Below are positions 15,401 through 24,829 of a DNA stretch of 64,000 nt, in pieces. Numbering within the stretch: position 1 is the first letter of the stretch; every line of letters starts with the position of its first letter. The translations under genes were made by a program, and so were the position numbers. The notes under the pieces were generated by a model. The model saw nothing but the letters and a program-made list of their open reading frames with translations. It had not been told where the DNA came from and did no database searches. The stretch is from NCBI GenBank assembly GCA_013398275.1, contig VZSE01015288.1:1-64000 (forward strand), in the 5' to 3' direction. This DNA comes from Promerops cafer (Eukaryota; Chordata; Aves; Passeriformes; Nectariniidae).

Positions 15401-16035
15401 TTCCTCTAAAATAGAAAACTCTTTTTTGTGCATTGAGATTTTCAGAGTAAGTTCAAAGCTCAGCCTTCACTTGATAGATTCATTACTATAATTTTTGTAA
15501 GGCTGTTTCAAGGTTACAGAAATAAGAATAAATTTCACTGAAGAAAACTGTAATCTGATGAATCATCCTTCAGCGAAAAGACTGCACGTCTCTGACATAT
15601 GAAAACACAGGAGTAGAATACTGGTTTCAGTAACTCCAAAGTCTGATCTGGGATAGTTAAGCAAGCTGTGTCCATAAGAGGGAGCTTTGCCTGACAATAA
15701 ATAGTCAAACATTCCTTCTGAGCTGGCACTATGAGGGCTCCAGAAAAAAAACCCAAACAAAACAGCCACAAAAACAGGAGTACCTGATGTAATCTTAACA
15801 CTGTTAGTAAAATTGAAATGAATTGTAAGTGTAAATCAAAAGACACATTGCAGTATGCAGTCTGACTTTTTATCCTCTGTGCTTGTATGGCTGGTGCTAC
15901 CTAGAGACTCCTTCATACAGGGATACCCATTTCCCTTAGGTGAGGGGTGAAAGGAATAATCCAACTCTTCCTCTTTGTCCATTAGGTCAAAGTGGTGATG
16001 GCAAGACTCATCTCAATGAAAAATATGGCTACTAA
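1..16035 (+). CDS. SLC4A1AP: SLC4A1AP (kanadaptin), 14 exons, 5'-truncated by the window edge
   Basis: Kanadaptin was first described as an adaptor of the kidney anion exchanger AE1 and is a largely nuclear FHA-domain protein of uncertain biochemical role. Coding exons: 3-404, 1114-1297, 1997-2119, 2966-3026, 3877-4016, 4142-4302, 4831-4900, 8582-8771, 9585-9696, 10292-10526, 11289-11363, 12370-12440, 14711-14783, 15986-16035. All introns are GT-AG, phases agree throughout, and the joined frame is 648 codons plus TAA. Domains in order: FHA (exon 1), acidic linker (2-3), a segment resembling the C-terminal half of a dsRNA-binding fold (4-5), a basic stretch RKRKSKNW plus acidic patch (6), coiled-coil-prone charged helix (7-8), LPLFGAMKGGSKFKLKTG block (9), poly-Glu tract (10), low-complexity charged linker (11-12), conserved DDDPDYC tail ending KYGY (13-14). 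The family is usually about 740-800 residues, so the missing part is the N-terminus. The identification rests on recognising the whole protein, not one motif. Confidence 0.97.
1114..1297 (+). CDS. SLC4A1AP: SLC4A1AP exon 2: charged linker
   Basis: Acceptor TTAG before GGACCC, donor GTAAGT at 1298. It encodes GPKEDQE, then TELKALRKQQQAKLEK, an acidic stretch, and SCSWGMG. It starts in phase 0 and leaves one base over. Confidence 0.96.
1997..2119 (+). CDS. SLC4A1AP: SLC4A1AP exon 3: acidic segment
   Basis: Acceptor TCTAG, donor GTAATT at 2120. It encodes an Asp/Glu-rich run followed by KDPRKALQGFFDREG, a strongly conserved kanadaptin block. Confidence 0.96.
2966..3026 (+). CDS. SLC4A1AP: SLC4A1AP exon 4
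   Basis: Short 61-base exon between TCTAG and GTATGT. It encodes EELEYEYDDRGHNSWLCRIK, the start of the dsRNA-binding-like segment. It leaves two bases over, completed by the first base of exon 5. Confidence 0.95.
3877..4016 (+). CDS. SLC4A1AP: SLC4A1AP exon 5: dsRBD-like half domain
   Basis: Acceptor AACAG, donor GTGAAT at 4017. It encodes LPVDDASGKQLVAEVLHSG followed by KKKEAMIQCALEACRLLD. The Lys-Lys-x-Ala-Met helix resembles the RNA-binding helix of double-stranded-RNA-binding domains; function in RNA binding is inference. Confidence 0.95.
4142..4302 (+). CDS. SLC4A1AP: SLC4A1AP exon 6: basic patch and acidic block
   Basis: Acceptor TCAG, donor GTAAGA at 4303. It encodes SRKRKSKNWEDEDFYDSDD, then LDRTGAVEKKRLNRMKKAGK. 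The RKRK cluster is a plausible nuclear localisation signal. Ends in phase 0. Confidence 0.96.
4831..4900 (+). CDS. SLC4A1AP: SLC4A1AP exon 7: coiled-coil segment
   Basis: Acceptor CATAG, donor GTAAGG at 4901. It encodes KLKEAENELSEITEKLK, with heptad-like leucines and isoleucine typical of a coiled coil. It precedes the longest intron of the gene (3,681 bases). Confidence 0.95.
4901..8581 (+). other. SLC4A1AP intron 7, longest intron
   Basis: AT-rich intron from GTAAGG to a CCTAG acceptor. I recognise no transposable element or conserved exon in it. A 136-codon open frame at 5518-5928 has no recognisable features and is judged chance. The remaining introns (all under 2.6 kb) are similar, apart from the CR1 end in intron 12. 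Confidence 0.85.
8582..8771 (+). CDS. SLC4A1AP: SLC4A1AP exon 8: basic helical region
   Basis: Acceptor CCTAG, donor GTAAGT at 8772. It encodes DSLDEFMTEIKSGCTLD, RKKLHLRSFELKKEQQRLK and IKLVKPAELPELK, a signature kanadaptin segment. Confidence 0.97.
9585..9696 (+). CDS. SLC4A1AP: SLC4A1AP exon 9: LPLFGAMKGG block
   Basis: Acceptor TTAG, donor GTAAGT at 9697. It encodes NLPLFGAMKGGSKFKLKTG, among the best conserved blocks of the family. An open frame continues past the donor to 10056, but the next exon joins in phase 0, so read-through is not the main form. Confidence 0.97.
10292..10526 (+). CDS. SLC4A1AP: SLC4A1AP exon 10: poly-glutamate tract
   Basis: Acceptor CTTGCAG; donor GT at 10527. 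It encodes KLPVKRPDIPESLL, then twelve consecutive Glu residues (mostly GAG), Met, more Glu and a Gln-rich stretch. Human kanadaptin also has an acidic run here; the near-pure GAG repeat makes its length likely to vary between individuals and species. Confidence 0.95.
11289..11363 (+). CDS. SLC4A1AP: SLC4A1AP exon 11: linker
   Basis: Acceptor TTACAG, donor GTGAAC at 11364. It encodes a poorly conserved linker beginning VDFLPEPKVLRNE. Supported by splice sites and exact phase between exons 10 and 12; less certain than its neighbours. Confidence 0.82.
12370..12440 (+). CDS. SLC4A1AP: SLC4A1AP exon 12: linker
   Basis: Acceptor TTCCCAG, donor GTCAGT at 12441. It encodes KVVNKEPEETSEKAQKIN, a charged low-complexity linker. 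Phase fits exons 11 and 13. Confidence 0.82.
14310..14405 (+). repeat. CR1 LINE 3'-end fragment (intron 12)
   Basis: The segment GGACTGGATGACCTCCAGAG and the following GTCCC are the characteristic 3' end of avian CR1 elements. Only about 100 bases are recognisable; diverged, inside the SLC4A1AP intron between exons 12 and 13. Confidence 0.6.
14711..14783 (+). CDS. SLC4A1AP: SLC4A1AP exon 13: conserved C-terminal block
   Basis: Acceptor CTTTACAG, donor GTATCA at 14784. It encodes SSQYPDDDPDYCIWIPPA, the hallmark C-terminal motif of kanadaptin. Confidence 0.96.
15986..16035 (+). CDS. SLC4A1AP: SLC4A1AP exon 14: C-terminus and stop
   Basis: Acceptor CATTAG at 15981-15985. It encodes GQSGDGKTHLNEKYGY followed by TAA at 16033-16035. 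The ending KYGY matches the family C-terminus. Confidence 0.97.
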
Positions 16036-16345
16036 GCTTCCAGTGCCCCAGAGTACATCTTGAAGGACTGCTCTGTTTTGGACTCTTTCACTACACGTTA
16101 AGTGACAGATAAGAGACTTGGATTTTCAGATGCTGTTTAAATTCAAAGGGCATCAGCAGCTGCTCTGGCTCTTAGCTCTCCCTGTGTGTCCTCTGTTTGT
16201 CTTCCAGATACTTTTTTGAAGTAAAAGCCCACACATTCTTCTGCCTCTTTCACTTTTAGCCTTGTTTGTTCATTTGTTTTTTAATTTGGCTTGAAACTGT
16301 AAGATCATTTTTCCTTTTGTAAATAAAAGTAGACAAAAATACTAA
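16036..16345 (+). other. SLC4A1AP: SLC4A1AP 3' UTR with poly(A) signal
   Basis: Follows the TAA. AATAAA lies at 16322-16327, about 290 bases after the stop; cleavage is expected near 16340-16350. The exact cleavage site cannot be seen. AT-rich non-coding sequence runs on to about 16.56 kb. Confidence 0.75.
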
Positions 16346-17059
16346 AATAATACATCTCTGTATACTTACAGGCTTGATAAAATTTATTCATATTGGATTT
16401 ATGCAATTAAAATAAGAAACACTACTGATTTGTTTCTGTGGCTGCTATTTGAAAATACTGTCATGGTAAACACAACCTAAAACTTGAGGGTTCTTTTTTC
16501 TTTTTCCTTTTCTATGGAAAAAAGAACAACTTACATTTTGAAAAGAAAATTGTTTTTATTTCTCCCTCATGCAGTTGTTGGAATACCTGGTATGGAGTGG
16601 ACAGGCAATGGTGAGTGTACAGTGTTACAAAGAAATGCCAAAGAACTGAAGAGACTGGCATTGCTTGAGTCAGGGGCTAACAGAAGAAACAGATGGAAGG
16701 ATATCCTGGAAAAGCCAATAATGGAGCCTGTTCTTCTTGTGTCACAGCATGAGCAAAGTGCCATCTTAATGCCGTTCAGGGCATGCCTGGTAAATAGTCT
16801 TTGTCTGGAGGAATCCCCTGGGTGACTCAGGATTGTCCCAGAACCTGTGCTGTGGGTGTGTGAGGGTTTAAATAGCTGTAGGCACAACCATACAGGGGCA
16901 AGGAAAACTGTAGTTTTTGACAGTCTTGCAAATCAGGGACATACATCCTTGGAGTGCTTCCACCTGCCAGTGGCTGCATCCTCATGGACAAATCACAGGA
17001 GGGCACATCAGAAGCTATGGTAAAGGGATAACCATACAACTCCTTACTTAACAGGCTCA

Positions 17060-17294
17060 AGCTACAATAGAGCATCTTTCTGCCTGTAATCTTCAGTATA
17101 TGCAGCAGGGTTTTGTCTGCATCTGCACACCAGGCTGGGCAGCCTAAAGCTTCCTGCTTCTGGCAGAGGCATATCTTCATGTAATCCAAGGAAAGGCTGT
17201 TGCCTCTCTATTCAAAATGCCAGACCTCATAGGTTTCACAGCTGTAGCCCTTCGCCAGAGTCTTGTTCAGTTCCAGGGTGTACCAGGCAACTGC
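17060..17294 (-). pseudogene. polB relic: YEVWHF / KQEALG segment
   Basis: Read from 17294 the frame gives AWYTLELNKTLAKGYS, then YEVWHFE and TAG (17208-17210). It continues in the same frame through MKICLCQKQEALGCPAWC. Only one stop interrupts two diagnostic blocks in correct order. Beyond about 17.05 kb similarity fades. Confidence 0.65.
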
Positions 17295-17309
17295 AAGGGA
17301 GTTCATTCA

Positions 17310-17576
17310 TCAGCAGCAGGCCTGGCAGGTTTCAGACAGGGAAAATAATAATTTGCCATTTATGCTCATGAAAAGCACTAGGGCAAAGAGCCCATGTAAG
17401 TACACCTTTATTGTTACCATCCTAAAGTAGGTGGTCAGTGTACTTTCCATCAGGGGCTGCTTTGTAGTACAGACAAATGGCATTGACCTGCTGCCAGAAA
17501 ACACGTCTCTGGGGATAAGGGCCTGGACAGTTTGGTCCTGGCTAAGACCATGAGCTCCCCATCTGTTTCTTTTCAT
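17310..17576 (-). pseudogene. polB relic: segment with motif A deletion
   Basis: A frame shifted by one from the preceding block contains IPRDVFSGSR. The matching continuation NAICLYYKAAPDGKY lies in another frame at 17487-17434. The original frame then resumes with YLHGLFALVLF and GKLLFSLSETCQAC. The stretch expected between them, carrying polymerase motif A, is absent. A compensating pair of indels and an internal deletion are inferred. Confidence 0.6.
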
Positions 17577-17582
17577 AGCAGC

Positions 17583-18230
17583 TCACTTGTGCTCCCATCT
17601 GAATCTGATGGTAAACCCTGCTTTCGTTAAGCCATCCATCTTTTGCTTCATTGTGTAACATGAACACCCAAAGGTCGTCCCCACTGGGTGGTTCCAGTCA
17701 TTTTCATGGTGGCATTTGATAAAACCATGGAAAAAGTACCCATTATATTTGAAAGCTGTTGTCCTCCCATCAGTGATCACTTTGCCACCCCAGAAGTAGT
17801 TTCTCACTTGATACTCAACAGCTGTGTAATGCATGACAGGTTTGAATATTCTCCTTTTGGGCCAGGTATGTATGTCATTCATCAAATATCTTTTTCCTCC
17901 AATAAGAGCTATAAACCAGTACGTGGACATGGGAGCAGAGGTCACCATATTACACAGAAAGGGATCTACACAGCAATAAAGCTTCACCTTTTCATCAGTT
18001 TCTTTCTTATCCACTGAGTGACAGGCCATCACCATAATCTTATCTCTGTATCTGCAGGCCTCTCTCCAAATATTTGCATCTTGCTGGCAATAGTAACTCA
18101 GCTCTTCCCTCAAGTCAAAGATCTCCTGATGGTCTGTGTACATGTCACGAATTACTTTTTTTTCCTTAAGCACCACACTGTGCAGCCTGTAACAATCCTC
18201 TTGTGGAAGCGGGCCTATGTAACTCTGATT
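17583..18230 (-). pseudogene. polB relic: long open central block
   Basis: Stop-free from just after TAA (18231-18233) to TGA at 17583-17585, about 215 codons. It begins near YIGPLPQEDCYRL and contains DLREELSYYCQQDANIWREA, the typical 'El..YC..D' region after the exonuclease domain. It ends with a HGFIKCH...PVG...FRWEH segment matching the region before the polymerase palm. A GTG at 18176 is the only start-like codon early in the frame, so a translated product is not implied. The open length is unusual for a relic whose flanks are broken. Confidence 0.7.
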
Positions 18231-18344
18231 TTAAGCAGTGTTGAAAAAATGGAGGAAATAACTTTTGCAGCCCTTGATACCCACAACTTAGGAAAGATGT
18301 TAGAACTCTAGTTCTAACTTAACTTGGACAGCTTAGTTTCAGGA

Positions 18345-18554
18345 CTAAAAAATGTAAGAGAGTCTATGAAAATGAAAACTCTGCTTGCACATCAGCTTAA
18401 CACACTGGGTAATTAATTGCAGACATATTTTTTCTTTCAGAAGCTGCCTGACAATGGAGCAGCCATCATAGCCTCTGGCGTTAGAGAAGCATAGCCCTGA
18501 AACTTGTGTCATTAAGCAGCTGACTAAAGTCCACGTGTCCCCTAAAGCTCCCAT
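18345..18554 (-). pseudogene. polB relic: exonuclease-like segment
   Basis: Contains NARGYDGCSIVRQLL, resembling the second 3'-5' exonuclease motif of the family (Asn, Gly-Tyr-Asp retained, the expected preceding His replaced by Ser). The frame stops at 18345. Frameshifted continuation toward 18230 includes LQKLFPPFFQHC in a different frame, matching the expected next region. Confidence 0.62.
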
Positions 18555-18794
18555 TCTCCTTCAATTTTCCTTTGCACTCCTTCATCCCATGGGCCATCTG
18601 GCACTCACTCCATGGCAAAAATGTAATTTGGGCCTTGCACTGTTTCCTGCACGTCCCATCTCGAGAGGAAAGCCCTGCCCTGCTGTTGGGGTTTTGATCC
18701 CACACAGCCGCTGCTGCTGGCTTGTGTTTCAGGCCTGTTTGTGGCACAGACTGCACTTCCAGCCTCTACCTTTGAGGTGCTTTTCCACATAAAA

Positions 18795-18990
18795 TCAGAG
18801 CCAAACACTCTGGGTTTCCCCAGGCCCACGCAGCAGTCTGCAGCTGGGGCATCTCCTTCTCGTGGCGGTGTTAAGTGCATGGTCACGCAGCAAGCAGAGC
18901 TGGCAATAATATTTACAGCTATGGGTGTGATTACAGGGTGCATGGTGAATCTCACAGACATTTCTCACCCCAAATACTTTTCCTGACCTC
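18795..18990 (-). pseudogene. polB relic: Cys/His finger segment
   Basis: One frame reads YYCQLCLLRDH, then RRCPSC, giving paired CxxC motifs with a histidine, as in the N-terminal finger of Polinton polymerases. The preceding residues MHPVITP appear in another frame, implying a frameshift. A degenerate exonuclease-I-like piece may follow near 18.78 kb. Confidence 0.5.
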
Positions 18991-19399
18991 CCTAACCCCA
19001 CAATGATGTCACTGCATCAGAAGAGGAAAGGGCCCTGGGATATCTGGAACAATTCCTTGGCTTAAGAGCCCCCCAGCTCTTTTTTCCATTCAGATAAGAG
19101 GATGATGAGTATATTAACATGCCTTGAACAAAGAACTCCCCCTCAGCATGACCCTCCTATGCACAGAACATGCTGGTTTTTCATGGAGTTCTCTTGCTCT
19201 GCTCAACAGCTCTGCACCACTCCAACCCCTCACTGCTACAAGCACTCTGAGGCCTCCGGCAAAACAGAAAGAACCATCACTGGTGGGTTTTAACCATGCA
19301 GCACCAATTTTTGGCTAACATTAGAACAGAGATAGGCTGTGGGGTCCTGTGTACCCCACTCCCAACAGCTTTTACTGTCAGAGTAGTGGGTGGAAAGCC

Positions 19400-19652
19400 T
19401 GGTCACACCTCAGTTCTCTTTGACTTTGCACAAGCATAATGACTCAGTCTGAAACTTTTTTCAGAATTCCCATTGCTTAAGATAACAGTGGAAGACTGCA
19501 GTGGAAGCTGTGGGAAAGATCTGAGCAACACCACCAGGATCAGACATTTGGAATAAGTCATCAGGAACTTGCTCTGTCCTGTGTCGAACGAGTGCTTTGT
19601 GAGCTTCATGCATCAGTACCTCATTCAAATTACCAAACCTCTCCTTTTTCAC
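19400..19652 (-). pseudogene. Possible N-terminal extension of the polB relic
   Basis: An open frame ending in a DPGGVAQ-type segment, followed after a stop by TESLCLCK, loosely resembles the N-terminal region of Polinton polymerases (Pro-Gly-Gly, then Asp-x-Leu-Cys). The order and distance fit, but similarity is too weak to be firm. Confidence 0.25.
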
Positions 19653-19659
19653 ATGCTAC

Positions 19660-22600
19660 CTCACCCTGAACCTCGAGTGACCATTCCCACTGCTGTGTTT
19701 GCTCTGTGGAAGCCACAGATTGGGCTGTTGTCTCCTCTACCACCCTCTTTACATTTGAAGGTGGGCGTAGAGACAGACCTTCAGATACTCAGCCTGGGGA
19801 CTTGTGAGGGCAGCTGCTTCCACCATAAGCAGTCTGACAGGACAGTCTTGGCTGTGTGCTGGGTTTTCTGTCTCATGTTTGCTGCATTGACCAATGGATA
19901 AGGAAATTTACAGCAAAGGCTTCATCTCAGGCATAGCTGCAAGGTTGCCCTCACCAAGGGCAAGTAGAGCTCATCCCACCACCTGCCAATCTCCGTGTGA
20001 TGTGATGTGTGACACATCAGCACATCAGTTTGCAAGGTCTTTGTTTTCCAGATGACTTGGTGGCTTTGACCCAGCACTGCTGCATTTTCTCTCCATTTCT
20101 CCCGAAAGCACAGATTAGAGCAAACAACCTCCAGATGGAGCCCACGATGCACAGACCTGGCCACACCTGAGGTGTCCTGCGACCGAAGGAGGAATCCTGG
20201 CTGTACCGGTGGTTATGGTCCCTGAAGGATGCTTCCTCTTACTTATCTAAGGAAAACTGAGGCCACATGTAACACTCCACTTTTTGGAACAGAAAGGAGC
20301 ATTCAAAAGCTTCTTCAAAGCACTCAGAGGAGCAGAACACGTATTTGGTTACCTACTTGTCGAACTGTGTTTACAGCATTAAAAAGCTACAGGACACAGA
20401 GATGTCATTAATGAGCAGCCCATCCTGTAGCAGCTCACAGGCCTTGCTCCAGCATTCCCCAAGTGATTGTTTAAAGCTGCTGTCTCCTGCACAGAGGGCA
20501 TGATTAGCTCGTATTTTCTTTGGAACATGTGTTTACCTCGTTATCATACTTACTTTCCACTGCTACAAAACTTCCAGTTCTGTACTCACCTAATATATAC
20601 TCTCAAATTTATGAGGCATATGCCCTAAGGCCCTTGAGCTCCTAATGTTTGGGCAGCTGGCTGCAGTTCTATGCATAAAGAATATGTATTTTTGATACCT
20701 GTGTAGCATCACATTCTGCTTTTCTGAGGTACAGAATACACTCAGCATAGCTGTAGACTTGATGGGGGGGGACTTTTAGGTTTATTTTTTTACATTCTGA
20801 AAATGAAATGCTGTCTTAAGAGCTCTCAGTTTCATTTTTAGTGAAGTGAATGTGAGGTAAGACGTTAAAAATGTTCTTTAAGTCAAAAAGAGATCTATAT
20901 ATTAGCCTAATTTGCTTAATTGTGCTTTTAAATTGTGGAAATGTTTTGTTGATTTTTGTGCAGCTGTGTGGATGTATATGCAGGTGTATGCACACTTTCA
21001 GCCATAAATATATTACTGTGTTATTCTGCTTTGACCTGTTAAACCACTTGAAACTCAAGTTTATTCTTTTGCTGGATGCAGGCTGCTGAAACTGCAGTCT
21101 TAGGGCATTTTGAGCAGCTCACCTGTTTATGCTGAGTACCTGTTTCTAATCCAGTTTCTTGTAACACCCAGAAATGAGATATGTAGGCTAAGAATAGCAT
21201 ATGATATGAATCCACCTGCAGGTGACTGCTCAAGGGAAGTCTAATGGCAATTAGGAACAGCAGATCAAAACCCATCTGTGCTGGCCCCAGTGATGAGGGT
21301 GCTTGGATGTACATTAGAAGGCTCACCAGCTCCTCCAGACCCAAGGCAAAGAGCTTCTCTTGCTGTATGGATCATGTTTATACCCCTTTATACAAAGATA
21401 CTCTTGCTGAAGCCTTGACCCTATGACGAATAGGCAGCATGTGCAGTACTTTGGTTTCAGGGCAGCACATGGACTCTGACAAAAATTGATGTTCGTGTGA
21501 ATCAAAAATCTTCATATATATGGAAGGTTTTAAGAGCTGACCATGTGTAATACAAGCAGAGCAGAGTTTGCTCCAAAAAGACAGTTCCTAAAGGGAAAGA
21601 TTTATCCAGTGGCTTCTTTGAGTTTCTTCTGTTTGGCAAGTGATAATTTTCTTTTCACACAGAAGCCAGAGACTAGCAGACACCTCTTGAAGCCATCCCT
21701 TGACAATAGCTTTTCTGATTTAATTTGATCTTGTATCTTTTCTCACACCAGACTCTTTTGCTGCTGCTGCTGCTGCTTCTCTGTTCCACTGTTGCTTTTC
21801 CTGTATATTGAAGTCAATTCAAGCTTCATTGTTTCCCGTGGGACAGGACATCATTGTGCTGAGCTTCCTTTATTCATCTTCATTCTCGAGCCCAACTCTA
21901 CTTACCCTTATGGCAAAACATCCTCATCATACTTTTGTCCCGCTCCTGAGTTTCACAAGGGGTTCTTCTGGGAGTTGAACTTAACCAGAAACCAGCCTGA
22001 ACCACGTTTTTCTTTTCCCCATCCATCAAGCAGAAACTGAACCTGAATTTATATTTCAAAGATTTGAGAGGAGCCTCCAATCCCAGTGGAACCTGAACCA
22101 ATTTTTGGGGTTTGTTTTCTTCTGGGAAAGTAGACTGGGGGACACACACACCTGTCTCCTAGCTGCTGCTTTTCTTTGGGTCTGTCACATCTTTCTTTTT
22201 GCGGGGTCCATCCAGCACAGAATGAAGTGGGCAGTATCTGTGGCTAAACCAGGTTTAGCTCCATGCTGTGCCCTCACCTCTGCCAGGAAGGGCTGGCTCC
22301 CGCCGTGGCAGCTGTCCTGGGCAGGAGGTGTGTTTGCCATTCGGGCAGAGCTGAGCAGGCTGCTGGGTTCTGAGCCAGCAGTATGAAGTGGCACAACACC
22401 AAACAGCCACCGCCAAATTTCTCCCTTCTTGTTCTCCCTCATCAGAGAGGAGTCAGGGCAGAGCTGAGATGTGCTCTTATGAATTTCTTTGGGCAGGGAA
22501 TGGCAGAGCTGTCGGCTTGTGATGGGGTGGGACGACACTTCTTTGCAAAAAGTCAGAGGATTATTTATCTGAAATCTCATAACTCACTCATTCATACCCT

Positions 22601-24600
22601 TATTCCCCAACCACAAATAATAACCCCAGTCCCATTACACCTCTTCAAACAGCAATTCAGGCTGCTCCATGACAGCAAGGCAGTAACATCCTAATTGCTC
22701 TTACATGTGAGGGTAACTATAATGGGTTCTGTGGTGGAAAGATGATTTATTTTCCAGTGTTGAAAGCACAGCTGTAAGTACACAGAGCTTCTCTGTGCTT
22801 TCTCCTGAAACAGCTCCCTTGGCTTCTCAGGTGTCTCGCCACAAGACAGATGACACCATTTTCTCCCTCCAAATTAGCAGATTTGCCTGAGAACTGTCAT
22901 CTGCTCTTGCAAAGCAGTCAGACAAGGAGACATGTTGTGAAGCACTGAGGCTCTGCACGTTCTCCTCGACTGCTCAAAACACACAGACAAGTATTAAACA
23001 GTTTAGGCTCTGGCCCAAGCAGAATCAGCTACTGAGATTGCACCCTGACCTACTCCCAAATTCTGACTTCCCTATGGTGTTTACCCCTTGCTGCCCAACA
23101 CATCCAGCAGTAAAGTGTGGCTAATTATACAGAAATGCAGCTGTCCTTGGTGAGTGTGATCTCTCTGAAAGACACTGGCAGTACATGTGGGCCTTTGTGA
23201 AGAGCTTTGTTAGCCAGGTGCAACCAAGAGTCTCCTCCCCCTGAAGATGGGGTTGGTGTTTGGAGTGGGAGGAAGAGAGAGGAGAATAACAGGATCTCTC
23301 ATGTAGAAAAGGGCAGAATTTGAGCTATGTTTGAAATTACTATAAAAAAGCTTTCTATATACTTTGGTGGGCCACAGAGAGCAAATGGGAAGGAGAATCA
23401 ATTTTATTATGCCAAAAAAATTATGCTGGTTGTGGCACTGGAATAACTAAAATCCTCTTGGAATAGGCCCTGGTTGTTCCCCAAACACAAATGTGAAGAT
23501 GTGCTCTTCTTAGAATAATGGTGAGAAGTTACAGCTCTGACTGTATGATTGCTTTCATGTTATAAAGTGAGAAAAGCATGAATGAAAAAACCTCTATCAT
23601 CCATTAGGGAGAAAATTGGCTGGGAGGTCCACAGGTACAGATAGATTAATCTCCATTTACCTCTATAATAAATAAAATTCCGTGCCTGTGAACATTAGCC
23701 ATGTATTTCTCTCTAATCATCCTTTCACAGGCTAGGTCACACCAGCTGCGGTGTGTTTGGGGACAGAACAACTATGAAATCCTGAGCAGCTTTCCCAGCA
23801 AGAAGACTGTTTCACAATCAAGCAGCTTCATCATTTCTGCCTCTATGCTGGGAGATAGTTTGGCCTCATTCTTCTTATGGCTTTAAGCCCAAGACATATG
23901 CAGCTGTGCCCAAGCAAGTCCTGTGTCCAGCAGGATTTGGTGATGGCTCATCTCCAGTCCTACAGCAATGATCTGTGGTGGCTACGTACAGAAAGAGAAG
24001 CAGAATATCTACAAACAATACTGAGTATCTAAAAACAATATTGTTATCTTGTTTGAAAATTATATAAAATCTCCGGTGAATCGGATTTCATTTTTGTATC
24101 CTGCCTCTTCTTTATCTAGAATTGCCAAAATGTGTCATGCATGACAGTAGGGTTAACCCATACCAGTTTAACTCTTTCAATAATGGCTCATTTTTGTTTC
24201 GAATAGCTGCAAAGACCTGCTTAATGTTCTGTTATGCTTTTTAACAAACACCCAGTGTCAATGGGATTTCATTAAAGAGGGTTCTTTTACTGTAGTTCTT
24301 GCTCCAATTTCTGTTTTGTAATAATCATGTTTAAAGAGGAAAGAAATGTCATGTTCCAAGCCATGAGGGGGGCATGTGTCTAAATAATACAAAGGAACTG
24401 GAGCTGTGCAACAGCAGAAGAAGGAAGAAAATCCCAGATCCTCCCCACAGTCGCTCAGAGCTTACCAGAAATAGGAATAGCTGCACTGGGCCTGAGCAAG
24501 CTCCACTTGCTTGTTATCTCTCAGATGCACAGAGGAAGGACAAAAGAAACCTTGTGTGTGTGTTTGTATGCATACGTGTGTGTGTGCCCAGACATACTCA
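19660..24600. other. Intergenic, no gene seen
   Basis: No splice-supported coding sequence found on either strand. Contains a short CTG run (about 21760-21778), a G8 run at 20764-20771, and a low-repeat AT-rich block at 24110-24320. Confidence 0.6.
24110..24320. promoter_or_regulatory. Candidate conserved non-coding element
   Basis: Complex, repeat-free AT-rich sequence with palindromic GTCATGCATGAC and TAAT-like cores. Called only by appearance; needs alignment. Confidence 0.2.
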
Positions 24601-24624
24601 TCCGTGTGCATGTCAGACTGTCCT

Positions 24625-24820
24625 CAGAGGTGCGGGACAGAGGCAGCAGTTGCAAGGTGCAGGAGAGAAAATTCCAGTTAGATATCAGGAGAATTTCTTC
24701 TCATCTGGAAGGGCTCGGCACTTAACTGGACAAGGGCCTGAACAATCAGGTTGGGCTGTCTTTCCAGGGATTAAACATGATCACCTCCAGAGGGATTATC
24801 TGGCCTGAATTATTCTAATT
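24625..24820 (+). repeat. CR1 LINE 3' fragment
   Basis: CCAGTTAGATATCAGGAGAA followed by TTTCTTC, and GATCACCTCCAGAGGGATTA before CCTGAATTATTCTAAT, follow the 3' end of a CR1 subfamily. It has internal deletions compared with a full CR1 tail. Confidence 0.7.
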
Positions 24821-24829
24821 CATATACAT

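Larger units (their letters stand above)
17000..18990 (-). mobile_element. Polinton/Maverick-type DNA polymerase B relic
   Basis: On the - strand, segments typical of the protein-primed family-B polymerase of Polintons (and related adintovirus-like elements) occur in correct N-to-C order over about 2 kb. They are a Cys/His finger (18.99-18.80 kb), an exonuclease-type NARGYDG motif (about 18.48 kb), a PLPQED/ELSYYCQQD region (18.23-18.0 kb), a PRDVFSGSR segment (about 17.5 kb), a GKLLF-TCQAC segment (about 17.33 kb), and YEVWHF followed by KQEALGCPAWC (about 17.22-17.13 kb). They sit in different frames with stops between, and the polymerase motif A segment is missing, so the gene is dead as a polymerase. 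It lies tail-to-tail with SLC4A1AP. No integrase, packaging ATPase, capsid gene or terminal inverted repeats were found nearby. Weak similarity may extend to 16.57 kb and to 19.65 kb. The family assignment is recognition by eye. Confidence 0.72.

Noticed and set aside
19922..20164. - strand frame considered as a Polinton integrase remnant
   Set aside because: Lacks any catalytic-core or zinc-finger pattern expected of the integrase.
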